64,000 nucleotides of DNA from Prosthecomicrobium sp. N25 (GTDB taxonomy: Bacteria; Pseudomonadota; Alphaproteobacteria; Rhizobiales; Ancalomicrobiaceae), in contig NZ_JBBCAT010000001.1 in assembly GCF_037203705.1 (NCBI RefSeq), positions 2,143,418 to 2,207,417 on the forward strand, in the 5' to 3' direction. Position numbers and translations under genes: made by a program. Below, one piece after another: positions 47,302 to 55,878 of the stretch (the stretch's first letter is position 1; the number at the start of each line of letters is the position of its first letter). The notes under the pieces are model-generated. The model did no database searches, was not told the DNA's origin, and saw nothing but the letters and a program-made list of their open reading frames with translations.

Positions 47302-48350
47302 TGAACGAGACGGCCGAGATCCGCTTCGAGCGGCAAGGCAGGGCGGGGGTCGTCACCCTCGACCGCCCGCATGCGCTCAATGCCGTCACGCACGGCATGG
47401 TCCGCGCCCTGGACGCGCAGCTGCGCGCCTGGGCGGCCGATCCCGCCGTGGCCCACGTGCTGATTCGGGCGGCCGGCGATAAGGCCTTCTCGGCCGGCGG
47501 CGACATCCGCCACCTCTACGACCTCGGCAAGGCCGGCGACCCGACGCAGATCGACTTCTTCCGCGACGAATACCGCCTCAACGTCCTGATCCACCGTTAC
47601 CCCAAGCCCTTCACGGCGCTGATCGACGGCATCGTCATGGGTGGGGGCGTCGGCATCTCCGTCAACGGCCGCTACCGGGTCGGCACCGAGCGGATCATCT
47701 TCGCCATGCCGGAGGTCGGCATCGGCTTCTTCCCGGATGTCGGCGGCACCTGGATCCTGCCCCGCGCGCCGGGCGAGCTCGGCATGTACCTGGCGCTGAC
47801 CGGGGCGCGGCTGCGCCAGGCCGACGCCCGCTACGCCGGGATCGTGACTCACACCGTCCCGCGCGACCGCCTCGGCGACTTGGCCGCCGACCTCCTGGAG
47901 GTCGACGACCCCGCGCCGCTGCTGGCCGCCTTCGACACCGATCCCGGCCCGCCCCCGATCGCCGCGCGCCAGGCGACCATCGACGCCCTCTTCTCCGGGG
48001 TCTCGGTGGGCGAGATCCTCAAGCGCCTCGACGAGACCGCCGGGGCGGAGGCCGACTGGGCCGCCGCCACCGCGCGCGAGATCCGCGCCAAGTCGCCGAC
48101 CTCCCTGGAGATCGCCTTCCGGCAGATGCGCTTCGGCCGCGGCGCCTCCTTCGAGGACTGCATGCGGCTGGAATACCGCATCGTCTCGCAGGTCCTGCAG
48201 GGCGCGGACTTCTACGAAGGCATCCGGGCCGTCATCGTCGACAAGGACATGAAGCCGCGTTGGCGGCCGGCCGAGCTCGAGGATCTCGAAATGGCCGACA
48301 TCGAGGCGCATTTCCTCGCCCCGGACGGCGGCGATCTGGAGGTCGACTGA
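47301..48350 (+). CDS. 3-hydroxyisobutyryl-CoA hydrolase (enoyl-CoA hydratase/isomerase family)
   Basis: A 349-residue crotonase-fold enzyme that frees 3-hydroxyisobutyrate from its CoA ester. The length and the C-terminal extension (LEIAFRQMRFGRGASFEDCM ... GADFYEGIRAVIVDKDMKPR) separate it from simple enoyl-CoA hydratases. AFSAGGDIRHLYDLGKAG and ALIDGIVMGGGVGISVNGRY form the oxyanion hole; the catalytic acidic residues are in MPEVGIGFFPDVGGTWILPR. The ATG overlaps the preceding stop by one base. Confidence 0.94.
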   Translation: MNETAEIRFERQGRAGVVTLDRPHALNAVTHGMVRALDAQLRAWAADPAVAHVLIRAAGDKAFSAGGDIRHLYDLGKAGDPTQIDFFRDEYRLNVLIHRYPKPFTALIDGIVMGGGVGISVNGRYRVGTERIIFAMPEVGIGFFPDVGGTWILPRAPGELGMYLALTGARLRQADARYAGIVTHTVPRDRLGDLAADLLEVDDPAPLLAAFDTDPGPPPIAARQATIDALFSGVSVGEILKRLDETAGAEADWAAATAREIRAKSPTSLEIAFRQMRFGRGASFEDCMRLEYRIVSQVLQGADFYEGIRAVIVDKDMKPRWRPAELEDLEMADIEAHFLAPDGGDLEVD

Positions 48351-48875
48351 ATGGCGGGCGCAGGCGGGACGGGCGCGATGCGCGGCGGGGGACAGGCTGC
48401 GCAGGAGCCGCGGGCGCGCTTCACGTGGCGACTGGGCCTGACCGTCTTCCAGCGGGTCGTCGCCCTCGGGCTGCTCGCCCTCGGGATCGTCCAATGGGGC
48501 TACGTGATGGGCGCGGTCGACATCGGCCCGGCGCCCTTCCTGGAACTCCGGCCGCCGGTGCGCAACGCCATCGCGGTGCTGGCCGCCGCCGACCTGGTGG
48601 CGGCGATCGGCCTGTGGTTCTGCGCCGCCTGGGGCGCGGCCTTCTGGTTCATCATCGCCATGACGCGCACGGCCCTGCACACGGCCTTCGCGGAGGTCCA
48701 TGGCGCACAGCCGGTCGAGGTCGGCATCGAGGTCGCCCTGCTCGCCGTCTTCCTGGTCCTGCAGGTCCTCAGCCGTCGCGAGGCGCGGGCCGAGGAGAAG
48801 GCGAGCCGTCAGCGCCGGCGCCAGACCCAGTCCGCAGCGCCGCCCGTGGCCGGGGAGCCCGCAGCCGGCCGGTGA
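48351..48875 (+). CDS. Small membrane protein within valine-degradation operon (DUF6163-like)
   Basis: A 174-residue membrane protein with four predicted helices: LGLTVFQRVVALGLLALGIV, NAIAVLAAADLVAAIGLWFC, WGAAFWFIIAMTRTALHTAF and EVGIEVALLAVFLVLQVLSR, then a basic C-terminal tail. It has no known activity; the layout resembles the DUF6163 family of Rhizobiales, though I hold this loosely. The ATG follows the upstream stop codon directly. Position between two catabolic enzymes suggests a role linked to them or only co-expression. Confidence 0.72.
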   Translation: MAGAGGTGAMRGGGQAAQEPRARFTWRLGLTVFQRVVALGLLALGIVQWGYVMGAVDIGPAPFLELRPPVRNAIAVLAAADLVAAIGLWFCAAWGAAFWFIIAMTRTALHTAFAEVHGAQPVEVGIEVALLAVFLVLQVLSRREARAEEKASRQRRRQTQSAAPPVAGEPAAGR

Positions 48876-48929
48876 CGTCAGTCCGTCCGGGTCGAGCGCC
48901 CGGGCCTATTCTCTGGGGGAGTTCCCGTC

Positions 48930-49817
48930 ATGGCACGCATCGGTTTCGTCGGCCTCGGCAACATGGGTGGCCCCATGGCCGCCAACCTGGTGAAGGGCGG
49001 CCACGCCGTCACCGGCTTCGATCTGTCGGACGCCGCGCTGGCGCGGCTCGAGGAGGCCGGCGGGGCCCGGGCCGGCAGCGCCGCCGCGGCCGTGAACGAT
49101 GCCGAGGTGGTCGTCACCATGCTGCCGGAGGGCCGCCACGTGGAGGCGGTCTACCTCGCCGACGGCGGGCTCGCCGACGCCGCGCCCGCCGGCACGCTCT
49201 TCATCGACTCCTCAACCATCGAAGTGGCGACCGCCCGGCGCGTGATCGCCGCCATGGAGGCGCGCGGCCACGCCATGGTCGACGCCCCGGTGTCCGGCGG
49301 CACCGGCGGCGCCACCGCCGGCACGCTCACCTTCATGGTGGGTGGCGCCGAGGCCGCCTTCGAGCGCGCTCGCCCGGTTCTGGAACTGATGGGCCGGACG
49401 ATCGTCCATGCCGGCGGCCCGGGCAACGGCCAGGCGGCGAAGATCTGCAACAACATGGTCCTCGGCATTTCGATGATCGCCGTGTCCGAGGCCTTCGTGC
49501 TCGCCGAGAAGCTCGGCCTCGACGCCCAGAAACTCTTCGACATCGCGTCGAAGTCCTCCGGCCAATGCTGGTCGCTGACGACCTACTGCCCTGTCCCGGG
49601 CCCGGTCCCGACCAGCCCGGCCAACCGCGACTACGCCCCCGGCTTCACCGCGGCGATGATGCTGAAGGACCTGAAGCTCGCCCAGGATGCCGCCGGCACG
49701 GCGGGCGCCGCGACCCCTCTCGGCGCGGAAGCCGCGCAGCTTTACCGTTTGTTTGTCCAATCGGGGAACGCGAGTCTCGACTTCTCGGGCATCGTGCGCA
49801 TGCTCCGCGGCAGCTGA
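48930..49817 (+). CDS. mmsB: 3-hydroxyisobutyrate dehydrogenase
   Basis: A 295-residue NAD-dependent enzyme that oxidises 3-hydroxyisobutyrate to methylmalonate semialdehyde. IGFVGLGNMGGPMAANLVKG (4-23) is the nucleotide site, DAPVSGGTGGATAGTLTFMV the substrate loop and GQAAKICNNMVLGISMIAVS holds the catalytic Lys. The C-terminal YAPGFTAAMMLKDLKLAQDA matches the family. The following enzyme, methylmalonate-semialdehyde dehydrogenase (mmsA), is not adjacent. Confidence 0.95.
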   Translation: MARIGFVGLGNMGGPMAANLVKGGHAVTGFDLSDAALARLEEAGGARAGSAAAAVNDAEVVVTMLPEGRHVEAVYLADGGLADAAPAGTLFIDSSTIEVATARRVIAAMEARGHAMVDAPVSGGTGGATAGTLTFMVGGAEAAFERARPVLELMGRTIVHAGGPGNGQAAKICNNMVLGISMIAVSEAFVLAEKLGLDAQKLFDIASKSSGQCWSLTTYCPVPGPVPTSPANRDYAPGFTAAMMLKDLKLAQDAAGTAGAATPLGAEAAQLYRLFVQSGNASLDFSGIVRMLRGS

Positions 49818-49968
49818 CACCCGGGCGACGGCAGCGCTCGTAAGCGCTTGCCGGACAAAGGCTTTTCGATCTGGATCCGGATCCCCGGCAGGCGCCTCCC
49901 CGCCGGGTATCAACAGTAATTTCACCAGCGCCGTTCATGTGTGATTCAGCAACCGAGCGTATCGGGCG

Positions 49969-50011
49969 ATTTTACGGAAATTTTAGCCTGCGATTTAAGC
50001 CCATCTTAGAC
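49969..50011. promoter_or_regulatory. Four phased AT-rich direct repeats upstream of ldtR
   Basis: Four similar nonamers follow one another: ATTTTACGG (49969), ATTTTAGCC (49980), ATTTAAGCC (49993) and ATCTTAGAC (50003), starting 11, 13 and 10 bases apart, close to one helical turn. The pattern sits 75-117 bases before the ldtR ATG in an otherwise GC-rich stretch. It is a candidate operator (autoregulation by LdtR or another protein). The repeats are seen directly; the function is inferred. Confidence 0.45.
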
Positions 50012-50085
50012 GCCGCCTCGTACGTTGCTGCCATAGATGGATAAGAACCATCAGCAGAACGAACGAAATAGCGAGGCGAAAACCC

Positions 50086-50598
50086 ATGCTCAATGCCAAG
50101 CGCGCAGTAGAGACGCTGGCGCAGGCCGATGAGGACGTGGCGCTGAAGCCGCTCTACCTCGAGGCCTTGACCCTTGTCGAACGCCTGCATCGTCGGCTCC
50201 TCGACGTGATCAAGGACGAGTTCGACCGCATGGGCCGCGACGACGTCAACTCGGTCCAGGCGCTCCTCCTCTTCAACATCGGCGGCGCCGAACTGACGGC
50301 CGGCGAGCTGCGGACGAGGGGCTACTACCTGGGCTCCAACGTGTCCTACAATCTCAAGAAGTTGGTCGAGGGCGGCTACGTCAAGCACGAGCGCTCCCGC
50401 ATCGACCGCCGCTCGGTCCGCGTGAGCCTGACCGAGAAGGGCCAGGCGGTCGCGACCGTCATCGACAAGCTCTACGACCGGCACATCCGGTCCATCGAGC
50501 AGGTCGGCGGCATCGGCCCCGGCGAGTTCAAGGCGCTGAACAAGTCGCTGCACCGGCTGGAGCGCTTCTGGACCGACCAGATCCTCTACCGGCTCTGA
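50086..50598 (+). CDS. ldtR: MarR-family regulator LdtR
   Basis: A 170-residue DNA-binding protein closely resembling LdtR of Rhizobiales and Liberibacter, which regulates an L,D-transpeptidase gene and osmotic-stress tolerance. DEDVALKPLYLEALTLVERL and HRRLLDVIKDEFDRMGRDDV are the dimerising helices; LTAGELRTRGYYLGSNVSYN then LKKLVEGGYVKHERSRIDRR is the winged helix with its wing. The C-terminal helix is ALNKSLHRLERFWTDQILYR. An L,D-transpeptidase gene is 1.3 kb downstream. The ATG is supported by the conserved MLNAKRAVETL start. Confidence 0.9.
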   Translation: MLNAKRAVETLAQADEDVALKPLYLEALTLVERLHRRLLDVIKDEFDRMGRDDVNSVQALLLFNIGGAELTAGELRTRGYYLGSNVSYNLKKLVEGGYVKHERSRIDRRSVRVSLTEKGQAVATVIDKLYDRHIRSIEQVGGIGPGEFKALNKSLHRLERFWTDQILYRL

Positions 50599-50916
50599 TC
50601 CCGGCCCCCGCCGGCGTCTCCCGTCTTCGTGCCCGGGCCCGCCCGGGCACCCGTCTTTCCGGGGCCTCTTCCCCGCCGGGGGCGGCCCTGTCACGGCCGA
50701 CGATCCACGTCCAAATTTTTTCGATCAATGTCTGGAACCGGACGACCGGTTCCGCGTTGGTGACCCGATGCAAGGATCAAGCGAGTGGTCCCTGCAGGCG
50801 GTTTGGACGACGCCGAACCCCCGCGTCGTTCGTCGCGCCACTCAGGCTCGACATGTCCGAGGCACCCCCACTTGGGCTCCGGCTGCACGCCGGAGCCCTT
50901 TTTCTTTCGCGCGGCG
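50599..50916. other. 318-bp intergenic region with two hairpins; possible small transcript
   Basis: After ldtR a GC hairpin GTGCCCGGGC/GCCCGGGCAC (50629-50650) lacks a proper T run. Then an AT-rich patch CAAATTTTTTCGATCAATG (50712-50730) and about 140 bases lead to a strong terminator (50874-50907). The distance and second terminator suggest either a long ldtR 3' end or a separate short RNA starting near 50735-50760. No protein is supported: the frame at 50768 is Arg/Pro-rich and runs through the terminator. Confidence 0.45.
50874..50907 (+). terminator. Rho-independent terminator downstream of ldtR
   Basis: Perfect 10-bp stem GGGCTCCGGC (50874-50883) / GCCGGAGCCC (50889-50898), then TTTTTCTTT. 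It acts in the plus direction, 276 bases after the ldtR stop and just before the converging DUF1295 gene. Confidence 0.85.
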
Positions 50917-51762
50917 TCACTCCGCCCCTTCGCGCGGCACCGCCAGGCGCCGGGCCGGCGGCAGCGGCACGAAAGCGCTGGTGGAGGCCCGGTAGGCCGC
51001 CCAGCCCGGCCTCTTCTGCAACTCCGCCTCGAGTGGGGGAATTCCCGAGACCTTCAGCAGGAGCAGCGTCAAGAGCGCGGGCGCCGCGAGCACCCACCAG
51101 AGGCCGCCGGCCGCCGCCGCCGCGGCGAGACCGAGGCCCCACCACACGAGCGTCTCGCCGAAATAGTTCGGGTGGCGGCTCCAGGCCCAGAGCCCCGTCG
51201 TGCAGAGACGCCCGCGCGTCCCCGGGAGGCGCCGGAACGCCGTCAACTGAGCGTCCGCCGCCCATTCGATCGCGAACCCCGCTGCGAAGAGCGCGATCCC
51301 GAGCGCGAACACGGCCCCGCCGGGGCCCGTCGGCAGGTCCCCCGGCGCAACCAGCAAGGCGACGTGCACCGGCGCGGCGATGATCCACTGCAGGACCGCC
51401 TGCAGCCAGAAGATCGTCACCAGGTTGCGCCGCGGCCAATCCGGCCCTCCGGCCTCCCGCATCCGGGCGTAGCGGACGTCCTCGACGGCCCCCTTCTCGA
51501 TGTGTCGCTGCACCATGTGAAGGGTGAGGCGGGTGGCCCATAGCGTCACGGAGACCGTCACGAGAATTTGTACCGGTCCCGCCCGGCCGGCGAGCGCGAG
51601 TTCGAGCCATGCCATGGCGGCAAAACCCGCGCCCCACCAATAGTCTACGATGCTGGCGTCCTTGAGCCGACCATGAATCAGCCACAAAAGACTGAAAACC
51701 ACGAGGGTGAGCGCGAGCGTCGCCGCCAGCGCCGTTCCGTGTATCGTGACCGTGTCAGTCAT
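50917..51762 (-). CDS. DUF1295-type membrane protein (steroid-reductase/ICMT-like)
   Basis: A 281-residue integral membrane protein with about seven helices. The C-terminal third has CTTGLWAWSRHPNYFGETLV, the His-Pro-Asn-Tyr signature shared by DUF1295, steroid 5-alpha-reductase-like and isoprenylcysteine methyltransferase-like proteins. ASIVDYWWGAGFAAMAW is the usual N-terminal motif. The members bind a nucleotide or SAM cofactor, but the bacterial substrates are unknown. It lies between ldtR and the L,D-transpeptidase on the opposite strand, diverging from the latter with 156 bases between starts. Confidence 0.85.
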   Translation of the reverse strand: MTDTVTIHGTALAATLALTLVVFSLLWLIHGRLKDASIVDYWWGAGFAAMAWLELALAGRAGPVQILVTVSVTLWATRLTLHMVQRHIEKGAVEDVRYARMREAGGPDWPRRNLVTIFWLQAVLQWIIAAPVHVALLVAPGDLPTGPGGAVFALGIALFAAGFAIEWAADAQLTAFRRLPGTRGRLCTTGLWAWSRHPNYFGETLVWWGLGLAAAAAAGGLWWVLAAPALLTLLLLKVSGIPPLEAELQKRPGWAAYRASTSAFVPLPPARRLAVPREGAE

Positions 51763-51918
51763 GCGTTCCTTCGCTCTCGCATTTCCGCCGGTTTGGTGGC
51801 ATAGGGGCGGAGGGCCGCGTTAACGGTTCGGTTTCCATGTTCTGCGTTCCTAGGGACGTCCCGGACGCCCCGGCCCCGAGCCCCTCGGCCTGACGGGCCT
51901 CACGATGGAGCTTACGAA

Positions 51919-53214
51919 GTGCCTGTACGCGCCAAGCCCTCGCACGGATTTGAGGTCAGCCGTCGCGCCCTGCTGACGGGCATCGCGGCCCTCGGTGCCG
52001 CCCGCGCGGTTCCGGCCGCCGCGGAGGAGTCGCCGGTCGACGTGCTGCTGCGCTCCCAGGCCGTGCGGGAATGGCAGGACAAGTTCGACGGCGGCGCCTC
52101 GACCCCTGTGGCGCAGCTGAAGTCGGACGTGCCGCTGCTGTCGCCCGACACCGTCGCCAACATGGAATATACCCTGCCGGTGATGCAGGACATCGTCGCG
52201 CGCGGCGGCTGGGTGCGCGTGCCGGACCGTCAGCGCCTGCGCATCGGCACCCGGGCCGACGCGGTCGTCCAACTGCGCCAGCGCCTCGCCGTCTCGGGCG
52301 ACCTGCAGCAGTCCCAGTTCGGCTATGGGGACACCTTCGATTCCTACGTGGACGCCGCCGTGCGCCGCTTCCAGGTGCGCCACGGCCTGAAGCCCAACGG
52401 CCTCGTCGACAAGGCCGTCTTCGACGTGATGAACGTCCCGGCCGACGTGCGGCTCAGGCAGATGGAGACGAACCTCGTCCGCGTCCGCTCCATGTCGGGC
52501 TTCCTCGGCGACCGCTTCGTCTTCGTGAACATCCCCGCCGCCGAGCTCGAGGCGGTGGAGGGAGGCCGTGTCGTCGCTCGCCACAACGCCGTCGTCGGCA
52601 AGATCGACCGCCAGACCCCGGTGCTCTCCTCCAAGATCACCGAGATCAACTTCAACCCCTACTGGCATGTCCCGGTCTCGATCATCCGCAAGGACCTGAT
52701 CCCGAAGATGCGGGCCGATCCGGAGTACCTGACCAAGAACCGGATCCGGATCTACGACAACAAGGGCCGCGAGATTCCGCCCGAGGCGATCAACTGGGAC
52801 ACCGACCAGGCGACCCAGCTCTCGTTCCGCCAGGACCCGGGCGAGATCAACGCGATGGCGACGGTGAAGATCACCTTCCCGAACCCGCACGACGTCTACA
52901 TGCACGACACGCCCTTCAAGGACCTGTTCGGCGACAACAACCGGTTCTACTCGTCTGGCTGCATGCGCATCCAGAACGTCCGCGAACTGGTCGCCTGGAT
53001 CCTGCGCGACGTGCCGAACTGGGGCCCCGCCCAGATCGACGAGGCGATCCGCTCCGGCACCCGCGTGGACGCCAAGCTGAAGGCCCCGATCCCGGTCTAC
53101 ACCAATTACATCACCGCCTGGGCGACCCGTGACCGGGTCATCCACTTCCGCGACGACATCTACGGCCGCGACGGCATCGGCGAACTCGCTCAGTTGCCGG
53201 GGATCATGCAGTAA
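51919..53214 (+). CDS. L,D-transpeptidase with peptidoglycan-binding domain (LdtP-like)
   Basis: A 431-residue exported enzyme that makes 3-3 cross-links in peptidoglycan or links proteins to it. The GTG start (VPVRAKPSHGF) gives SRRALLTGIAALGAARAVPA, a twin-arginine-like signal cut near residue 35. A long helical region (about 40-100) precedes a PG_binding_1 domain (RLRIGTRADAVVQLRQRLAV to FDVMNVP, 106-174) and the YkuD catalytic domain (about 198-375). His329 in DVYMHDTPFKDLFG and Cys348 in YSSGCMRIQN are the catalytic pair, with SSGC replacing the commoner SHGC. Neighbouring ldtR suggests the ldtR-ldtP pair described in Liberibacter and Sinorhizobium. Confidence 0.93.
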   Translation: MPVRAKPSHGFEVSRRALLTGIAALGAARAVPAAAEESPVDVLLRSQAVREWQDKFDGGASTPVAQLKSDVPLLSPDTVANMEYTLPVMQDIVARGGWVRVPDRQRLRIGTRADAVVQLRQRLAVSGDLQQSQFGYGDTFDSYVDAAVRRFQVRHGLKPNGLVDKAVFDVMNVPADVRLRQMETNLVRVRSMSGFLGDRFVFVNIPAAELEAVEGGRVVARHNAVVGKIDRQTPVLSSKITEINFNPYWHVPVSIIRKDLIPKMRADPEYLTKNRIRIYDNKGREIPPEAINWDTDQATQLSFRQDPGEINAMATVKITFPNPHDVYMHDTPFKDLFGDNNRFYSSGCMRIQNVRELVAWILRDVPNWGPAQIDEAIRSGTRVDAKLKAPIPVYTNYITAWATRDRVIHFRDDIYGRDGIGELAQLPGIMQ

Positions 53215-53239
53215 TCGAGACGCACCGCACGTGCCCGGG

Positions 53240-53273
53240 AAGGCCGGCCGCCGCCAGGTGTGCCGGCCTTTTT
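53240..53273 (+). terminator. Rho-independent terminator of the L,D-transpeptidase gene
   Basis: Stem AAGGCCGGC (53240-53248) / GCCGGCCTT (53262-53270) with a 13-base loop, then TTT C, giving a run of five T. Confidence 0.85.
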
Positions 53274-53303
53274 CGTGCGCGCGGTGAGCCGGGAGGGGCC
53301 GGG

Positions 53304-53486
53304 ATGCCGGACGACCGCACCGTCTACTTCGAGTTCACCCAGGTCGGCCCCCAGGTCCGCGTCGCCGCCATCGATGGCGCGACCGGGGTCGAGGTGGTGA
53401 TCGTGGGGCCCGCCACCGCCGCCCGTGCCGACCTGGAGGCGCTCGCCTTGCGCAAGCTCGAGCGGCGTCTGGCAAAGGAGCTTTGA
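53304..53486 (+). CDS. Small conserved-looking protein, 60 residues
   Basis: A 60-residue protein (MPDDRTVYFEFTQVGPQVRV ... LEALALRKLERRLAKEL) with a strong GGGAGGGG site 6 bases before the ATG. The pattern EFTQVG-x-VRVAAIDGATG-x-EV-x-I-x-GPATA-x-RADLEALALRKLE suggests two beta strands and a helix. I recall similar short proteins beside glyA in Rhizobiales (DUF6898-like), but cannot confirm the family. Function unknown. Confidence 0.68.
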   Translation: MPDDRTVYFEFTQVGPQVRVAAIDGATGVEVVIVGPATAARADLEALALRKLERRLAKEL

Positions 53487-53817
53487 CGGGAACGAGGGCA
53501 ATCATGCCGAAGGGGCGGGCCTGCCGGCCTTTTCCGACGTTTCGCCGCGTGTTATTCGCTCCCCTCATGGCTCGATGAGCCCCGCTGCGGTCGGAGCGTC
53601 CGAGTGCCGCACGACCGGCGGGGTGGGATTCCAGGCGGTCTCCAGTAGATTCGCCGGACGATCCCAGTCGTGGCGAGGCAGGGCCGTCCGGACGCATCCG
53701 GACAACCGGCCGCCGCGGCGAGAAGAACGATCGACGGGGGCCGCGACGGCGCCCGGATCAAAGTAGTCCGGCCCCGGCCGGCGCCACTTCAGGGACACGC
53801 TCCGAGAGGCTCCTCCC
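53487..53817. other. 331-bp region upstream of glyA, nothing recognised
   Basis: Holds the glyA leader and its ribosome-binding site (GAGAGGCTCCTCCC just before the ATG). I looked for a glycine riboswitch because it regulates glyA in some bacteria, and did not find its core. A minus-strand frame (53552-53761) has a lipoprotein-like start but no ribosome-binding site or family resemblance. Confidence 0.5.
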
Positions 53818-55125
53818 ATGTCCATGACCGACGTTTCCAAGACCCAGCCGCTCTTCCCGGGTTTCTTCACCGAGAGCCTCGCCGCGTCCGATCCCGAGAT
53901 CTTCGGCGCCATCAAGGACGAATTCGCCCGCCAGGCCGACGAAATCGAGCTCATCGCCTCCGAGAACATCGTCTCCAAGGCGGTTCTCGAGGCCCAGGGC
54001 TCGGTGATGACCAACAAGTACGCCGAGGGCTATCCCGGCAAGCGCTACTACGGCGGCTGCGAATATGTCGACGTCGCCGAGCAGCTCGCCATCGACCGCG
54101 CCAAGGCGATCTTCGGCGCCGAGTACGCCAACGTGCAGCCCCACTCGGGCGCGCAGGCCAACCAGGCCGTCTTCTTCACGCTCCTGCAGCCCGGCGACAC
54201 CTTCATGGGCCTGGACCTCGCCTGCGGCGGTCACCTGACCCACGGTTCCCCGGTCAACCAGTCGGGCAAGTGGTTCAAGCCGGTGCCCTACAAGGTCCGT
54301 CCGGACACCCACCGCATCGACATGGACGAGGTGCGCGACCTCGCCCGCACCCACCGGCCGAAGGTCATCATCGCCGGCGGCTCGGGCTACCCGCGCATCA
54401 TCGATTTCAAGGCCTTCCGCGAGATCGCCGACGAGGTCGGGGCGATCTTCATGGTCGACATGGCCCATTTCGCGGGCCTCGTGGCCGGCGGCGTGCACCC
54501 GAACCCGCTCGACCACGCCCATGTGGTCACCACGACCACCCACAAGACGCTCCGCGGCCCGCGCGGCGGCATGATCCTCAGCCGCGACCCCGATCTCGGC
54601 AAGAAGATCAACTCGGCCGTCTTCCCGGGCCTCCAGGGCGGCCCGCTGATGCACGTCATCGCCGCCAAGGCGGTCGCCTTCGGCGAGGCGCTGCGGCCCG
54701 AGTTCAAGGCCTACGCGGGGCAGATCGTGGAGAACGCCAAGGCGCTCGCCGCCAGCCTCGTAGAGGAGGGCCTGGACCTCGTCTCCGGCGGCACCGACAC
54801 GCACCTGATGCTGGTCGACCTCCGCCCGAAGAACACCTTCGGCAACGTCACCGAGAAGGCGCTGAAGCGCGCCCACATCACCTGCAACAAGAACGGCATC
54901 CCGTTCGACCCGGCGAAGCCGATGGTGACCTCGGGCGTCCGCCTCGGCACCCCGGCCGGCACCACCCGCGGCTTCGGCCCGGCCGAGTTCCGCGAGGTCG
55001 GCAAGATGATCGCCGCGGTCGTCGACGGCCTCATGAAGAACGGCGAGGCGGGCGACGCCCAGGTCGAGCAGCGTGTCAAGGAGCAGGCGACCGCCCTCTG
55101 CCGCCGCTTCCCGATCTATCGCTGA
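53818..55125 (+). CDS. glyA: Serine hydroxymethyltransferase
   Basis: A 435-residue PLP enzyme that converts serine and tetrahydrofolate to glycine and 5,10-methylene-tetrahydrofolate. The PLP lysine is in [58 protein letters not shown] and [20 protein letters not shown] are family hallmarks. It ends at a strong terminator. Serves one-carbon supply for purines, thymidylate and serine-cycle type metabolism. Confidence 0.97.
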   Translation: MSMTDVSKTQPLFPGFFTESLAASDPEIFGAIKDEFARQADEIELIASENIVSKAVLEAQGSVMTNKYAEGYPGKRYYGGCEYVDVAEQLAIDRAKAIFGAEYANVQPHSGAQANQAVFFTLLQPGDTFMGLDLACGGHLTHGSPVNQSGKWFKPVPYKVRPDTHRIDMDEVRDLARTHRPKVIIAGGSGYPRIIDFKAFREIADEVGAIFMVDMAHFAGLVAGGVHPNPLDHAHVVTTTTHKTLRGPRGGMILSRDPDLGKKINSAVFPGLQGGPLMHVIAAKAVAFGEALRPEFKAYAGQIVENAKALAASLVEEGLDLVSGGTDTHLMLVDLRPKNTFGNVTEKALKRAHITCNKNGIPFDPAKPMVTSGVRLGTPAGTTRGFGPAEFREVGKMIAAVVDGLMKNGEAGDAQVEQRVKEQATALCRRFPIYR

Positions 55126-55150
55126 GCGGATCGCCGACGTATCCGGAGAA

Positions 55151-55173
55151 GGGGCCCGCACGGGCCCCTTTTT
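55151..55173 (+). terminator. Rho-independent terminator of glyA
   Basis: Stem GGGGCCCG (55151-55158) / CGGGCCCC (55161-55168) with a two-base CA closure, then TTTTT. Confidence 0.88.
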
Positions 55174-55201
55174 CGTGCCCGGCCGCCGTGGCCGGACCCG
55201 C

Positions 55202-55714
55202 TCAGGCGCCCCGGCGCGCTACCGACCACACGAGGTGGACAGACCAGGCCAGGAAGCCGAAGGCGCAGAAGCCGGCGAGCCATCCCGGCAGGGCGCGCCA
55301 GTCGGCGAGGTGCCCGTCGTGGGCGGCGGCCGCCACCAGCACCGTGGCGACGGCGAACATGACGAAGGCCCGCGTGCTCTGCCGGCGGCCCTCGGCCTCG
55401 GGCGGGTCGTCCGGGTCGAGCCAGCGCGGCGAGACGACGAAGAGGTAGAGGGCCTGCTGCAGCGTCGCGAAGGCGAACAGCCACGCGGCCGCCTCCGCCA
55501 GCATGACGAGGGCGAGCCCGCTCGCCGCGGTCGTCACGGCGCCCGCCGCCAGCCACCAGGTCCGGATCCGCTCCGCCCGACTCGTCGAGAGGCCGAGCGC
55601 TTCGGCCATCCGGTCGGTCGCCGCGCCGAACCGGACGGCCCGCCCCACCATGGCGCCGCCCGCGAGATAGAACACGCCCACGGCGCGCAGAAGCAGGGGT
55701 ACGGCCTCGTCCAT
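55202..55714 (-). CDS. Membrane protein of unknown function
   Basis: A 170-residue membrane protein with four to five predicted helices: [79 protein letters not shown] and [21 protein letters not shown] charged loop ([20 protein letters not shown]) lies in the middle. I do not recognise a family. The start [11 protein letters not shown] has GGGAGCG upstream. It converges on the glyA terminator and diverges from nrdR. Confidence 0.7.
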   Translation of the reverse strand: MDEAVPLLLRAVGVFYLAGGAMVGRAVRFGAATDRMAEALGLSTSRAERIRTWWLAAGAVTTAASGLALVMLAEAAAWLFAFATLQQALYLFVVSPRWLDPDDPPEAEGRRQSTRAFVMFAVATVLVAAAAHDGHLADWRALPGWLAGFCAFGFLAWSVHLVWSVARRGA

Positions 55715-55878
55715 CGCTCCCTCGAGACATCGGTCGGTCGGACCCTGTCCATAGGGCAGGACCGCCGGGCCCGCCAGCCGTCCCCGGCGCGCCGTGGCCG
55801 CCCGAGTCCCACCGGCGCGTGCTTTGCGCTAATCATCGGGTCCGAATCGGGCCTCTCCGATTCTCGCGGGAGAACTGC

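Noticed and set aside
53552-53761. Possible 69-residue lipoprotein on the minus strand
   Set aside because: Has an AAAAGC-like box but no ribosome-binding site; overlaps the glyA leader and has Arg/Pro-rich composition.
53487-53817. Glycine riboswitch upstream of glyA
   Set aside because: Conserved core sequences and the two aptamers were not found.
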